DNA of 64,000 nucleotides from CAZMHJ01 sp046350635 (GCA_046350635.1 JAXLZY010000001.1:1-64000); one strand, 5' to 3'; positions 29,056 through 37,417 are shown, counted from the first letter of the stretch. Numbers and translations: made by a program. The notes: generated from the sequence alone by a model not told the origin.

Positions 29056-30302
29056 ACCGATTCTACCTCTGTTATTTTTTCGAGTAATTGGCGTAATTCA
29101 AGCATAGCCGTATAGGTTGTATATATAAGTACTAAGTCGGACTGTTTGAGCACAAATGTGAGTGCATCTGATAAATCTGGTTCTATAGTGTCCGTCTTGA
29201 TACCATCATACTTTAAACGCAGTGCCATATCCGCTGCGCGCACACCACTCGTTACAATGCGCCCATGCACACCACAATCGAATGAAACATCCCACAACCA
29301 TGAAACATCTCGGCCATCTGCGTAATCATCGTTAATTGCAATCATGGTCGCAGTAGGCCGTATTGACTCACCCATAAGTAACGCATGCCTAAATCCTCCG
29401 GGATTTTTTACCAACTGTAAAACGACAGTTTTTGTACCAATTTTGATATGCTCACCACGCCCAAATGCTGGTGAAACTTCTGAAATACGTGTTGTAATTG
29501 TATCAACGGGTATTTTGAGTTGATTAGCCGCAAGGACGACAGCAGTCGCGTTCTGCGCATTATATGTACCGCGTGCAGTAAGGGGGATCGAGAGTACTTC
29601 TCCGCCTAGATCAACTGTTGCTATATTATTGGAGTCAAACTTCTTAAGTTCGGCTTGTAAGGCTGGCCTTTTTTTGTGCTTAACTGCGTCCTGGTGTAGC
29701 TCGTCGTCAGTTCTAAAGATTTCTCGTAAATCAGAACTTACACCAAAGTAATAGGCGGTAGCTTTGGTGTGATTTTTCATCGTCGCGACACGTTCATCAT
29801 CACCATTAAGTATCACAAATTCAGTTGCACTTTTTACAACTCTTTCTAGAAGCTTTGCTGTGTGATCAATCTCACCAAACCTATCCATTTGGTCACGCAT
29901 AACGTTCAAAACGATAACAACCCGTGGTTTATATTGCGCAACAAACCGAACTGCGTATGCTTCATCTAGTTCAAACACTCCAATGTCATATTTGAGCTTT
30001 CCGGTCCACGAGCTGTGCTGAATAACACTCGCCACAATACCGCGCACAAAATTGCTCCCAGTGGGGTTAGTGAGAACCCTTTTTTGCCCTCTGAGTACAT
30101 GAGTTAACATCTTGGTGCTCGTCGTTTTACCATTTGTTCCAGTTACGACTACAACACCTTCTGGAAGTAAATTTAATGACTTAGCAAGAAAAGTTGGAAA
30201 TAAACGTTCAACAACGAGCCCTGGTAAAGCCGCGCCACGGCGACCTAGTAGATGCAAGCCACTAAAAATCAATTTTCCGATAATAAGTGCGATGATTCGC
30301 AT
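29052..30302 (-). CDS. murT: Lipid II isoglutaminyl synthase, Mur ligase subunit MurT
   Basis: A 416-residue Mur-ligase-like ATPase. P-loop VVVTGTNGKTTSTKML near residue 52; VFELDEAY near 117; the conserved NVMRDQMDRFGEID near 136; and the C-terminal domain ends in DUF1727. It amidates lipid II with GatD. In Gram-positive MurT a Cys4 zinc ribbon is inserted in the central domain; here the corresponding part (about residues 180-220) has no Cys pairs, so the ribbon is absent. Start overlaps the miaA stop codon by 1 base. Confidence 0.93.
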   Translation of the reverse strand: MRIIALIIGKLIFSGLHLLGRRGAALPGLVVERLFPTFLAKSLNLLPEGVVVVTGTNGKTTSTKMLTHVLRGQKRVLTNPTGSNFVRGIVASVIQHSSWTGKLKYDIGVFELDEAYAVRFVAQYKPRVVIVLNVMRDQMDRFGEIDHTAKLLERVVKSATEFVILNGDDERVATMKNHTKATAYYFGVSSDLREIFRTDDELHQDAVKHKKRPALQAELKKFDSNNIATVDLGGEVLSIPLTARGTYNAQNATAVVLAANQLKIPVDTITTRISEVSPAFGRGEHIKIGTKTVVLQLVKNPGGFRHALLMGESIRPTATMIAINDDYADGRDVSWLWDVSFDCGVHGRIVTSGVRAADMALRLKYDGIKTDTIEPDLSDALTFVLKQSDLVLIYTTYTAMLELRQLLEKITEVESV

Positions 30303-31177
30303 TACTTTAGTGTACCTATAAACTCTTTCTCAAACCAGGCATAAGCTGCTTCTGCAGAATCGAACCATTGTATGTCTTGGTTACGCTTAAACCATGCCAT
30401 CTGGCGTTTTGCGAGCTGCATGTCGCTGGTAACGAATAAATCGACAGCTTGTTCGGTTGTTAACTTACCCCAGATAACATCACGATAAATACGATACACC
30501 CCACCGGTCATAGCTTCGCTATCAAGCCCGTAGTGTTCGAGCCCCCATGCAACTTCGTCCAGTACGCCAGTATTGAGCATAGCGTGAGCTCGTTCAGTAA
30601 TACGAACTCTCAGTAGTTCTTTGCCTGGGTTTATACCAATAATGATTGTTTCGGGACTTAGAGGCTTGTGGTTGATAGCTACATCACCTTTTTCGAGTGT
30701 CCTTACTAAATGTCGGCGGTTTTGAGTATTTTCGGGCATTTGTAACCTTGCTGCTTGTATGCGCTTTTGAAGCTCCACAATCCCAAGGCCCTCAAGCTCT
30801 TTTCGGACCGCATCATTCGGTGGGGCCAAACTAAAATCATAGACTACCGCATTAACATACAGCCCCGTGCCACCTACCAGTATTGGCGTATTACCTCGAA
30901 TTTGTATGTCATGTATAGTGCTGTCGGCGTACGTCTTAAAGTCACCAACGCTAAATGATTCACCCGGCCCCACTAAATCGAAACCATAGTGTGGAATACC
31001 CCGTTGCTCTACCGCCGTTGGTTTTGCAGTACCAATGTCAAGACCTTTGTATACCGTACGCGAGTCAGCTGCGATAATTTCGCCATGATATTTTTTAGCA
31101 ATTTCAATAGCAAGTCCGGTTTTGCCTGATGCAGTTGGACCAACAATAACTAGTAAATCTAACTGTTTGGCCACCAC
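30302..31177 (-). CDS. miaA: tRNA dimethylallyltransferase
   Basis: A 291-residue enzyme that attaches a dimethylallyl group to A37 of tRNAs reading UNN codons. P-loop VIVGPTASGKTGLAIEIA at the N-terminus, DSRTVYKGLDIGTAKP near residue 38, the HYGFDLVGPGESFSVGDF region and LVGGTGLYVNAVV near 100 are typical. The start overlaps the atl gene by 19 bases. It is in the middle of the overlapping thrS-atl-miaA-murT-gatD set. Confidence 0.96.
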   Translation of the reverse strand: MVAKQLDLLVIVGPTASGKTGLAIEIAKKYHGEIIAADSRTVYKGLDIGTAKPTAVEQRGIPHYGFDLVGPGESFSVGDFKTYADSTIHDIQIRGNTPILVGGTGLYVNAVVYDFSLAPPNDAVRKELEGLGIVELQKRIQAARLQMPENTQNRRHLVRTLEKGDVAINHKPLSPETIIIGINPGKELLRVRITERAHAMLNTGVLDEVAWGLEHYGLDSEAMTGGVYRIYRDVIWGKLTTEQAVDLFVTSDMQLAKRQMAWFKRNQDIQWFDSAEAAYAWFEKEFIGTLK

Positions 31178-31470
31178 AGATACTCCGTTACTAATACATT
31201 ATCGTTTACAACTTCAACGCCCTCAGCCTCAAGCATACGAGCTTGGCCATGGCGACCATCGGGTACAAAACCAGCTGCAAGACCGCCCCTGGCATTAACA
31301 ACTCGCTGCCATGGCAAGTCGGTTGGCCCAAAATGGGCAATTTGGCCAACAACTCTGGCTGCCCCCGGATGGCCGCAGAGTGCGGCAATCTGACCATACG
31401 TCATGACCTTGCCTGTTGGAATTAGTGCAACCAACCTATACACATCGTTTTTAAAACGGCTATCAGTCAT
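31159..31470 (-). CDS. atl: Alkyltransferase-like protein (ATL)
   Basis: A 103-residue protein of the MGMT C-terminal fold. The helix-turn-helix IPTGKVMTYGQIAALCG and arginine finger region ARVVGQIAH are present. The active-site PCHRV of true O6-alkylguanine methyltransferases is replaced by PWQRV (Cys to Trp), which defines ATL proteins. These bind O6-alkylguanine and flag it to nucleotide-excision repair rather than repairing it. Start overlaps the last base of thrS. Confidence 0.92.
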   Translation of the reverse strand: MTDSRFKNDVYRLVALIPTGKVMTYGQIAALCGHPGAARVVGQIAHFGPTDLPWQRVVNARGGLAAGFVPDGRHGQARMLEAEGVEVVNDNVLVTEYLWWPNS

Positions 31471-33320
31471 TACAGTGTTGTATGTGAGGTACGTGATTTT
31501 GCTTCGTTAGCTACTGTCTTTAAGAAGTGGTCGATACCCATCGGTGTTGGCTCTTTAATAACCATATCACCCCGTACACGAGGTGTCGTTTTACCGGTTG
31601 ATGCTTCTTGTTCACCAATTACTATCACGTACGGCACCTTCATCTTCTCGGCGTTGCGAATCTTTTTACCCACTGAATCGTTATTGTTATCTACCGTTAC
31701 TCGAAGGCCCATATCAAACGCCTCTAAGCGCACCCTTTCAGCAAAATCAACGAGCTCATCGGTCTGGTTAACGGTAAGTAGGCGAATTTGCTCTGGTGCA
31801 TTCCACACTGGGAACCTACCAGCCGTATGTTCTATATACACGCTCAAAAACCGCTCATGGGAGCCCATTACCGCACAGTGAAGCATGATAATCCGCTCAG
31901 ACTCACCTTGTTCGTTCGTGCATGTTAAGTCAAATCCTTCTGGTTGATTAAAGTCTAACTGAATCGTAGCGACTTGGTGCTCACGGCCGATTGCATCTTT
32001 TGCCATAAAGTCGATTTTTGGCCCGTAAAATGCAGCTTCACCAACACCGACAAAGTAATCACTGCCAACTTTTGCCTTAAGAATATTTTCAAGCTGAGAT
32101 ACGGTTGATTCCCACTTTTCGGGTGATCCGGCATATCCGGCCATATTGTCTGGATCGTGGGTAGATAAACGAAATTTTAGCTCAGTAAAACCTGTACCAC
32201 TATAAAAAGTCTGGATAATATCCCATAGTTTAAAGGCTTCGTCCTCAACCTGATTAGTGCGACAAAATACATGTGCATCATCTTGCGTGATGCCCCGTAC
32301 GCGGCTTAAACCACCGAGCTCACCGCTCTGCTCATCACGATATACCATAGTCGTGTCACGGTAACGGATTGGTAGGTCACGATAACTTCGTGAGCGCGAT
32401 GCATAAATTTGCGTATGATGCGGGCAGTTCATTGGTTTCATGGCAAACTCATGATCTTCACGAGTATTTATACGGAATAATTCGTCCTTGAATTTTGCCC
32501 AGTGTCCACTGGCTTCGTACAGGTCTTTTTTGGTAATGTGCGGAATGCTCACCTGCTGGAACCCTGCAGCATCACGAAGTTCTTGTACGAATCTATCTAG
32601 CTCATTTTTTAGGACCGTGCCCCGCGGAGTCCATAGTGGCAAACCAGGTCCAACTAAGTCGCTAAAGACAAATAAGTCGAGTTCTTGGCCTAATTTGCGA
32701 TGGTCACGCTGCTTAGCTTCTTCGAGCATTTTTAGATGTGCATCCAGCTCTTCTTGGGTAGTAAACGCAACACCATATAAGCGTTGCATCTGAGGGTTGC
32801 TTTCTTTGCCCCGCCAATAGGCACCAGCTACACGCATTAGCTTAAAGGCACCCACCTTACCCGTAGACGCTACGTGTGGACCACGACAAAGGTCTGTAAA
32901 GGCATCATTCGTGTAAAACGATACATATTCCACCTTACTATCACCTTCGGCTGCTATGCCCAGTTCTGACATGTCTAGTTCCTTAGCGATGGTGGTACCC
33001 GCACGTTTAAGATCGTTTAATAACTCTTCTTTATATGGTTGCTTATGTTCGCGCGCCCAGTCTATGGCGTCATCTACTAATTCTTCACGCTTAACAAATT
33101 CGGCGTCACCTTTAATAATGCGACGCATTTCTTTTTCTATCTTCTTAAAATCAGCATCAGAAATTGCTGTATCGGGGATATCAATATCGTAGTAAAAACC
33201 GTTCTCTACCACTGGGCCAACGCCAAATTTAGCCTCGGGCCAGAGTGTTTGAACAGCGTCTGCCATAATGTGCGCTAAGCTATGGCGCATTGCGTATTGT
33301 TCGTCAGGTTTGTTTGCCAT
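31470..33320 (-). CDS. thrS: Threonyl-tRNA synthetase
   Basis: A 616-residue class-II synthetase. The editing domain begins at once with RHSLAHIMADAVQ (HxxxH) and later CRGPHVASTG; the usual N-terminal TGS domain is missing. The catalytic core has motif 2 YRDEQSGELGGLSRVRGI, the zinc-binding MNCPHHTQIY and HCAVMGSHERF of motif 3. The anticodon-binding domain starts near residue 515. AAGGAG is 6 bases before the ATG. A T-box-like leader lies upstream, and the gene begins an operon overlapping atl. Confidence 0.96.
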   Translation of the reverse strand: MANKPDEQYAMRHSLAHIMADAVQTLWPEAKFGVGPVVENGFYYDIDIPDTAISDADFKKIEKEMRRIIKGDAEFVKREELVDDAIDWAREHKQPYKEELLNDLKRAGTTIAKELDMSELGIAAEGDSKVEYVSFYTNDAFTDLCRGPHVASTGKVGAFKLMRVAGAYWRGKESNPQMQRLYGVAFTTQEELDAHLKMLEEAKQRDHRKLGQELDLFVFSDLVGPGLPLWTPRGTVLKNELDRFVQELRDAAGFQQVSIPHITKKDLYEASGHWAKFKDELFRINTREDHEFAMKPMNCPHHTQIYASRSRSYRDLPIRYRDTTMVYRDEQSGELGGLSRVRGITQDDAHVFCRTNQVEDEAFKLWDIIQTFYSGTGFTELKFRLSTHDPDNMAGYAGSPEKWESTVSQLENILKAKVGSDYFVGVGEAAFYGPKIDFMAKDAIGREHQVATIQLDFNQPEGFDLTCTNEQGESERIIMLHCAVMGSHERFLSVYIEHTAGRFPVWNAPEQIRLLTVNQTDELVDFAERVRLEAFDMGLRVTVDNNNDSVGKKIRNAEKMKVPYVIVIGEQEASTGKTTPRVRGDMVIKEPTPMGIDHFLKTVANEAKSRTSHTTL

Positions 33321-33350
33321 AAGTTCTCCTTACACTTAATTGTACTAAAA

Positions 33351-33392
33351 ACGCACGAGCGACAAGAGTAAAACTCTTATAACTCGTGCGTC
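33351..33392 (-). terminator. Terminator in thrS leader
   Basis: ACGCACGAG/CTCGTGCGT with an inner AAGAGT/ACTCTT stem, followed on the minus strand by a T run. It is 31 bases upstream of the thrS start, as needed for T-box attenuation. Confidence 0.8.
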
Positions 33393-33600
33393 TCGGGTCC
33401 CGAGGTGATCAGGACGGTTCCACCGGACTTCCCGTAGGTGTTTATCTAATCTCGCAGCTTGGTTTCCCAAATAGACAAACACTGTAGGGCACTTGTATGG
33501 TCACGATTCGTTCGTTACCACGGCCGACGGAGCTGATACAGGTGGTTAGTCTGCGTTATCGCTCACTACCACCAGTGTAACACACCTGACAAAACTTCAC
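33351..33600 (-). promoter_or_regulatory. T-box-like riboswitch leader of thrS
   Basis: The leader reads, on the minus strand, from a possible start near 33605 (extended -10 TGTGTATACT, about 33612-33621) to the terminator at 33351-33392. The antiterminator T-box core is seen at 33416-33424 as GGTGGAACC; its TGGA bulge can pair with the TCCA end of tRNA-Thr, whose discriminator at 37141 is indeed T. An upstream AACCACC contains a possible ACC threonine specifier. Uncharged tRNA-Thr would then allow readthrough. The T-box class is common in Firmicutes and Actinobacteria; here it is called from local motifs, without a fold. Confidence 0.6.
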
Positions 33601-33677
33601 CTGTACAAAGTAGTATACACATACTAGCCATATATTACTAGTATAATCTTATCCACACATGTGGATAAGGCAGACTC

Positions 33678-33706
33678 TTGCCTTTTACCCCTGTTATTGG
33701 TATAGT
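33678..33706 (+). promoter_or_regulatory. Promoter of tRNA-Val
   Basis: TTGCCT (33678-33683) and TATAGT (33701-33706) are spaced by 17 bases, 17 bases upstream of the tRNA. Confidence 0.7.
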
Positions 33707-33722
33707 TATGAGGCCTAAATGC

Positions 33723-33799
33723 GGGCGATTAGCTCATTTGGCTAGAGCGCTTCCTTGACGTGGAAGAGGTGAGAGGTTCGAATCCTCTATCGCCCACCA
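33723..33799 (+). tRNA. tRNA-Val (GAC)
   Basis: The cloverleaf is complete: acceptor GGGCGAT/ATCGCCC, anticodon stem CTTCC/GGAAG with loop TTGACGT giving GAC, T-arm GAGAGGTTCGAATCCTC, discriminator A and encoded CCA. It has its own promoter and a terminator at 33800-33836. Unlike other tRNAs here it has no tail element. Confidence 0.98.
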
Positions 33800-33836
33800 A
33801 CTAAAAAACACCCTTCTTTGGGTGTTTTTTAGTTGA
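33800..33836 (+). terminator. Terminator of tRNA-Val
   Basis: CTAAAAAACACCC pairs with GGGTGTTTTTTAG across a short TTCTTT loop. Confidence 0.85.
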
Positions 33837-33845
33837 CGACTGGAT

Positions 33846-34139
33846 TTATTCTTGGACAGTCTCGCCAGGTAGGACCGAAAGTGTACCGTCTGGCCCAACA
33901 CTAATGACATAGTAGTCCTCTCCTTCAGGTAGTTCATCTAAAGGCCTGCTGGTCATCGGTGGGTGTACTTCGATATCATGACATCCAACATTCCCTATGC
34001 CCCACGCGATATCTGCTTGTAATCTGCGCTGTAAACCTCAATACGATCCATAGGCTGATTATATAAAGATTTGGCCGTAAAAGCCATCAGAGGGCACTTT
34101 ACCGGCCTTAAAAGCTAAAAGATTGCCTAACGAGCTCAT
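33846..34139 (-). pseudogene. Remnant of a small hypothetical gene
   Basis: Three stretches on the minus strand look coding but are in different frames. The first (34139 to about 34060) encodes MSSLGNLLAFKAGKVPSDG and after, then stops. The second starts with MDRIEVYSADY near 34049. The third, in yet another frame, encodes DIAWGIGNVGCHDIEVHPP and ends in GETVQE before the TAA at 33846. Joined they would give a protein of about 95 residues. No homologue is recognised. It is either a decayed gene or a stretch with sequence errors; amino-acid composition is ordinary. Confidence 0.4.
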
Positions 34140-34184
34140 GCTTTGCTATAGTGCTTATGAAAGCTCGTGTGGAGTCTACGGGTA

Positions 34185-34214
34185 TTGACTTTTGATGCCC
34201 TATTACTCTATAAT
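34185..34214 (+). promoter_or_regulatory. Promoter of 38-residue protein gene
   Basis: TTGACT (34185-34190) and a consensus TATAAT (34209-34214), spaced by 18 bases, 26 bases upstream of the TTG start. Confidence 0.75.
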
Positions 34215-34239
34215 TAACAGGTTAAACGAGGCGTTTTGT

Positions 34240-34356
34240 TTGAGTAACAATTCACCGTTAGATGGCTTTAAGCTATTCTACGAAGAGTTGCATTCATCAA
34301 AAGAGTTTGTAAACCGTATCCGTCGCTTACGACGTGCTGCGGCTCAGGCAAACTAA
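34240..34356 (+). CDS. 38-residue basic protein (TTG start)
   Basis: A short gene that is easily missed. It begins with TTG at 34240, 8 bases after a GAGG ribosome-binding site, and encodes 38 residues: an N-terminal SNNSPLDGFKLFYEELH part and a C-terminal basic amphipathic helix, NRIRRLRRAAAQAN. It has its own consensus promoter and a strong terminator (34378-34408), and nothing else is in the unit. A helical basic tail suggests nucleic-acid or ribosome contact, but the function is unknown. There is no frame long enough on the other strand to explain it. Confidence 0.75.
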   Translation: MSNNSPLDGFKLFYEELHSSKEFVNRIRRLRRAAAQAN

Positions 34357-34377
34357 ATCAGATAGAATCAGCGTAAA

Positions 34378-34408
34378 AGGACGTTTCCCACAGGAAACGT
34401 CCTTTTTT
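34378..34408 (+). terminator. Terminator of 38-residue protein gene
   Basis: AGGACGTTTCC pairs with GGAAACGTCCT and is followed by a T run. Confidence 0.9.
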
Positions 34409-34447
34409 CCACTATGAATTTTAACTGCGTTATGTCAATATATTGGC

Positions 34448-34894
34448 ATGGAATGCATATATTGTGGGCACAAAACAAAAGTAACAAATAGCCGACCGCT
34501 TAAAAAAGACCACCAGACCTGGCGCCGACGCGAATGTTTATCGTGTCACGCTACTGTCACCTCTATTGAAGAGCTCGATTTATGTGGGTCTTTACGAGCA
34601 GAAAAGAAAAACGGCTCAATAGAACCGTTTGACCGAGATAAATTATATATAAGTATTTATAAAGCAATCGACCACCTACCAAACCCCGCTACAACAGCCG
34701 GTAGTTTGACCGCCACTGTTTTGCGACATCTATTACAGGTAAAGCCCCTTGATCCAGTTATCCCTACAAAAGAAATTGCAAGGCAAACTGCAACCGTATT
34801 ACGACGTTTCGATGCGGCAAGTTCCGTACGCTACTTATCGTTCCAAACATCAATGCAATTACCCAACGACGTTAGGCGCACGCTCAAACGTTAA
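34448..34894 (+). CDS. nrdR: Transcriptional repressor NrdR
   Basis: A 148-residue protein. The zinc ribbon is formed by CIYC at residues 3-6 and CLSC at 31-34, followed by an ATP-cone domain with the PFDRDKLYISIYKAID segment and a C-terminal RTLKR. NrdR senses ATP/dATP and represses ribonucleotide-reductase genes. No NrdR-box pair was found in this window, and no nrd genes are present. There is no clear Shine-Dalgarno before the ATG. Confidence 0.93.
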   Translation: MECIYCGHKTKVTNSRPLKKDHQTWRRRECLSCHATVTSIEELDLCGSLRAEKKNGSIEPFDRDKLYISIYKAIDHLPNPATTAGSLTATVLRHLLQVKPLDPVIPTKEIARQTATVLRRFDAASSVRYLSFQTSMQLPNDVRRTLKR

Positions 34895-34901
34895 CGACTG
34901 A

Positions 34902-36512
34902 CTACTTTTTGACGGCTTTTTCGGTAACGTCAAACTTACCTAGGTAACGGCCGAATAATAATCGTGTCTGTGCCACTAGAGCTGCCAATCCACTGTACAC
35001 AATTGTTGTGACCGGCAAATATACCCATTGCAGAATCATATACACCCGGTGACGCATTTTGTAGCGTGGGGGCTTTGGTGGTAATAAGCGAATACTGAAA
35101 TAAATGCTGACAAATAAACCAATCATAGCGAAGGTCTGGATACGACTGGCGATAATTGGTAATTGGTTGGCAATGAGACTCATACTTGCCTGTGGTGCCA
35201 GATACAGTGGCACAAACGCACCGAGTAACAGAATAAGTGAGGCTGTTGCCCATGAAACATGGCCTTCTATCAGACGAGTGGTTTTAAAGAACAAATCCCA
35301 CTTCGGTACTTTATTATCCTTGCGCCAACCTGTTTGTAAGACATACGCGATATCACTTGCACCCCACGCCCAACGTCGCACCTGGATAAACTGGGCTTTA
35401 AGGGTTTTAACATAACTGCTCGCAAGTACCGCATCTTGGTATATGGGCACTAGGATAGGTACTACCTCGTGCACTCCATCGTATCTAAAGTACGTGCGCC
35501 AGTACTGGTGCCCGTCTTCTACAATCGTACGCACACTCCAAAAATCGGTATCAATAAGTGTTTGCATGCTCTGTGAGTGCGAAGCAAAATTACGAATCAT
35601 ATGTGGCCTTAGGGCTAGTACGATGTTCCAGAACGAGTTACCAGTCGCGATAACGCGCATTGGTGCTGGGACGTCCCAGATATTATTAGTGAACATCGAC
35701 ACAGGCTGAAACGAGGTACGAACAGGGTCTGGACACGCAATATATGCATACATAACAGATGCGAAATACTGCGGATGTGGCCTATTATCCGCATCAAGGG
35801 TCGTGACAATAACATTTTTAAATGGCTCTTGTTTTTCTTCGAGCAACGTTTTGAGTCGACGGCCCGCGAATGTAATATTGCCACCCTTGCCAATAACTTC
35901 GTTTGGTAAATCCTTAGGGTGTTTGACAGCTTCCATGTGGTAGAAATGATGGCCAAACTCCTTCGCAAGATCTTGCACTGTAGCCTCTACCTCGGCACCA
36001 CCTCGCTCTTCGTAAGCAATTAGAACAATCATTTTTTTGTGATTATAATCCGTTTTGAGAATACTTTTAATGGTTGGTTCGATAATATCGCGACTTTCGT
36101 TGTAAACGGCAATAATAACAGCCTGCAAGATATCTTTTTGGTACAAGCGGTCGTCTTCACGTTCTTGAATAGACAGCAAATTACGACGGTGCCACTTTGG
36201 TGATATCCCCTGCTCATACTGCTTAAACGCTTTGGCCGGATTATCAAGTTCATCTACCAGCTTAAGCCACTCGTATGACATATGTTGATTTAGCCGGCGA
36301 TATCCCTGCATAACACGCAAACTCATAACAAGTGCCTTAAAGACCCAAATTAACAGATACGCGATAATAAAATACGCGGCAAGTGTAGGGCTAATAAGGC
36401 TTAAAATAATCGGTGAAAGCAGCATTAACCAGCTTAGAATACCTGGTAAGCGTTCGAACCAACGGTATACTCTATCCCGCTCTTCTACTAATGGGATTTC
36501 TATATGCTTCAT
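34902..36512 (-). CDS. Membrane-bound GT2 glycosyltransferase
   Basis: A 536-residue processive-type glycosyltransferase. Two N-terminal membrane helices (about 25-65) are followed by a GT-A domain with AVIIAVYNESRD near 130, TTLDADNRPHP (DAD) near 236 and VRRWAWG (QxxRW-like) near 375. Three or four C-terminal helices follow. It resembles cellulose/hyaluronan synthase-like enzymes that build surface polysaccharides or glycolipids. The acceptor is unknown. It starts 10 bases after the end of the 116-residue membrane protein gene, so the two are one operon. Confidence 0.88.
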   Translation of the reverse strand: MKHIEIPLVEERDRVYRWFERLPGILSWLMLLSPIILSLISPTLAAYFIIAYLLIWVFKALVMSLRVMQGYRRLNQHMSYEWLKLVDELDNPAKAFKQYEQGISPKWHRRNLLSIQEREDDRLYQKDILQAVIIAVYNESRDIIEPTIKSILKTDYNHKKMIVLIAYEERGGAEVEATVQDLAKEFGHHFYHMEAVKHPKDLPNEVIGKGGNITFAGRRLKTLLEEKQEPFKNVIVTTLDADNRPHPQYFASVMYAYIACPDPVRTSFQPVSMFTNNIWDVPAPMRVIATGNSFWNIVLALRPHMIRNFASHSQSMQTLIDTDFWSVRTIVEDGHQYWRTYFRYDGVHEVVPILVPIYQDAVLASSYVKTLKAQFIQVRRWAWGASDIAYVLQTGWRKDNKVPKWDLFFKTTRLIEGHVSWATASLILLLGAFVPLYLAPQASMSLIANQLPIIASRIQTFAMIGLFVSIYFSIRLLPPKPPRYKMRHRVYMILQWVYLPVTTIVYSGLAALVAQTRLLFGRYLGKFDVTEKAVKK

Positions 36513-36522
36513 CTATTTATAC

Positions 36523-36873
36523 CTATTGTAGGTTAAGAATCGCACCCGAAACAATTAAGTTAAACAGTAGTGCCACGATCGTAAGTGACAAGATAAGCAA
36601 ACTCAACGTACGACGTTGGCCATACATGCGAGCACTTAAAAAGACGGCTACAGTTGCCATAACAACAGCCGCAACTGCAAAACTGTATAGTTCGTAGTTA
36701 CTGCCCTTAGGGAAGCCGCCGAGACCTAATTCTGATTCATATCGAATAATTGCCACACTACGACTTGTGTCGATACGCAAGGTGGTAGTAATAACGTTAA
36801 TAAGTGCACCAAGTACAACGACAAGGTTAAGGAATAATATAGGTCTGTCTTGAAAATATTTTTTAGTAAACAT
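36523..36873 (-). CDS. Small membrane protein upstream of GT2
   Basis: A 116-residue protein with three hydrophobic segments (about 12-30, 60-82 and 88-112) and a soluble loop RIDTSRSVAIIRYESELGLGG between the first and second. CPR genomes often have such a protein of unknown function. It is cotranscribed with the glycosyltransferase and may assist it. The gene starts 24 bases after the end of tRNA-Gly. Confidence 0.7.
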   Translation of the reverse strand: MFTKKYFQDRPILFLNLVVVLGALINVITTTLRIDTSRSVAIIRYESELGLGGFPKGSNYELYSFAVAAVVMATVAVFLSARMYGQRRTLSLLILSLTIVALLFNLIVSGAILNLQ

Positions 36874-36896
36874 CGGGTTCTTTAATTATCTCACAT

Positions 36897-36971
36897 TGGT
36901 GCGGGTAGAGGGAGTCGAACCCTCGTTTCATCCTTGGGAAGGATACATAATAGCCGTTATACGATACCCGC
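36897..36971 (-). tRNA. tRNA-Gly (CCC)
   Basis: Complete cloverleaf on the minus strand: acceptor GCGGGTA/TACCCGC, anticodon stem TATCC/GGATG with loop TTCCCAA giving CCC, T-arm GAGGGTTCGACTCCCTC, discriminator A and encoded CCA. It is 12 bases downstream of the tRNA-Thr tail element and has no such element of its own. Confidence 0.96.
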
Positions 36972-36983
36972 TTGTTTCCCATT

Positions 36984-37128
36984 TGGAGCAGAAGATGGGA
37001 CTCGGTCACCTCTGGCGACCCTGTAGTAACAGCTTTGAAAACATAGTTTTCAAGTGTCAACTACCTTGCAACCCGCCACTGGCGGGTTTCGCCCACGACT
37101 TGGCAGATCATGGCTTCTCGCCCATCTT
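36984..37128 (-). repeat. tRNA-tail hairpin element after tRNA-Thr
   Basis: Reading the minus strand: a diverged inverted T-arm of tRNA-Thr (37112-37128), a perfect hairpin AACCCGCC-AGT-GGCGGGTT (37070-37088), a second hairpin TTGAAAAC/GTTTTCAA (37035-37053), then a direct T-arm and acceptor copy ending in TCCA (36984-37007). The first loop is the same as in the tRNA-Ala element and the second hairpin resembles its third. Confidence 0.8.
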
Positions 37129-37137
37129 AATCTACCT

Positions 37138-37213
37138 TGGAGCCGAAGATGGGACTCGAACCCACGACCTGCTCGTTACGAATGAGCTGCTCTACCAACT
37201 GAGCTACTTCGGC
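37138..37213 (-). tRNA. tRNA-Thr (CGT)
   Basis: Complete cloverleaf on the minus strand: acceptor GCCGAAG/CTTCGGC, anticodon loop TTCGTAA giving CGT, T-arm CGTGGGTTCGAGTCCCAT-type, discriminator T and encoded CCA. The anticodon stem has one A-C mismatch at its top pair. The T discriminator fits the TGGA bulge of the thrS leader. Confidence 0.96.
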
Positions 37214-37282
37214 ATATCCCTAACGCGAGCTCGCTCTATAATAGCAAACTACCCCTGTTTTTGGTAGAGGTTTATCGTATCT

Positions 37283-37417
37283 TGGCGGGCCCGACCGGAT
37301 TCGAACCCGAGAAGTGCCTGTGGCACTTTGAGTTCACGCACACTGATAACAATGATTATTTAAATTCCCTATTATGATTAGATTCCACTGATTGATAGGC
37401 GTTAAGGTTCGAATCTT
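37283..37417 (-). repeat. tRNA-tail element after tRNA-Asp
   Basis: Reading the minus strand: an inverted T-arm (AAGATTCGAACCTT, 37404-37417), an AT-rich middle, a hairpin AAGTGCC-ACA-GGCACTT (37312-37328) and a direct copy of the tRNA-Asp T-arm and acceptor end with CCA (37283-37308). Same layout as the Ala, Arg, Thr and Pro elements; a terminator separates it from the intact tRNA. Confidence 0.75.
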
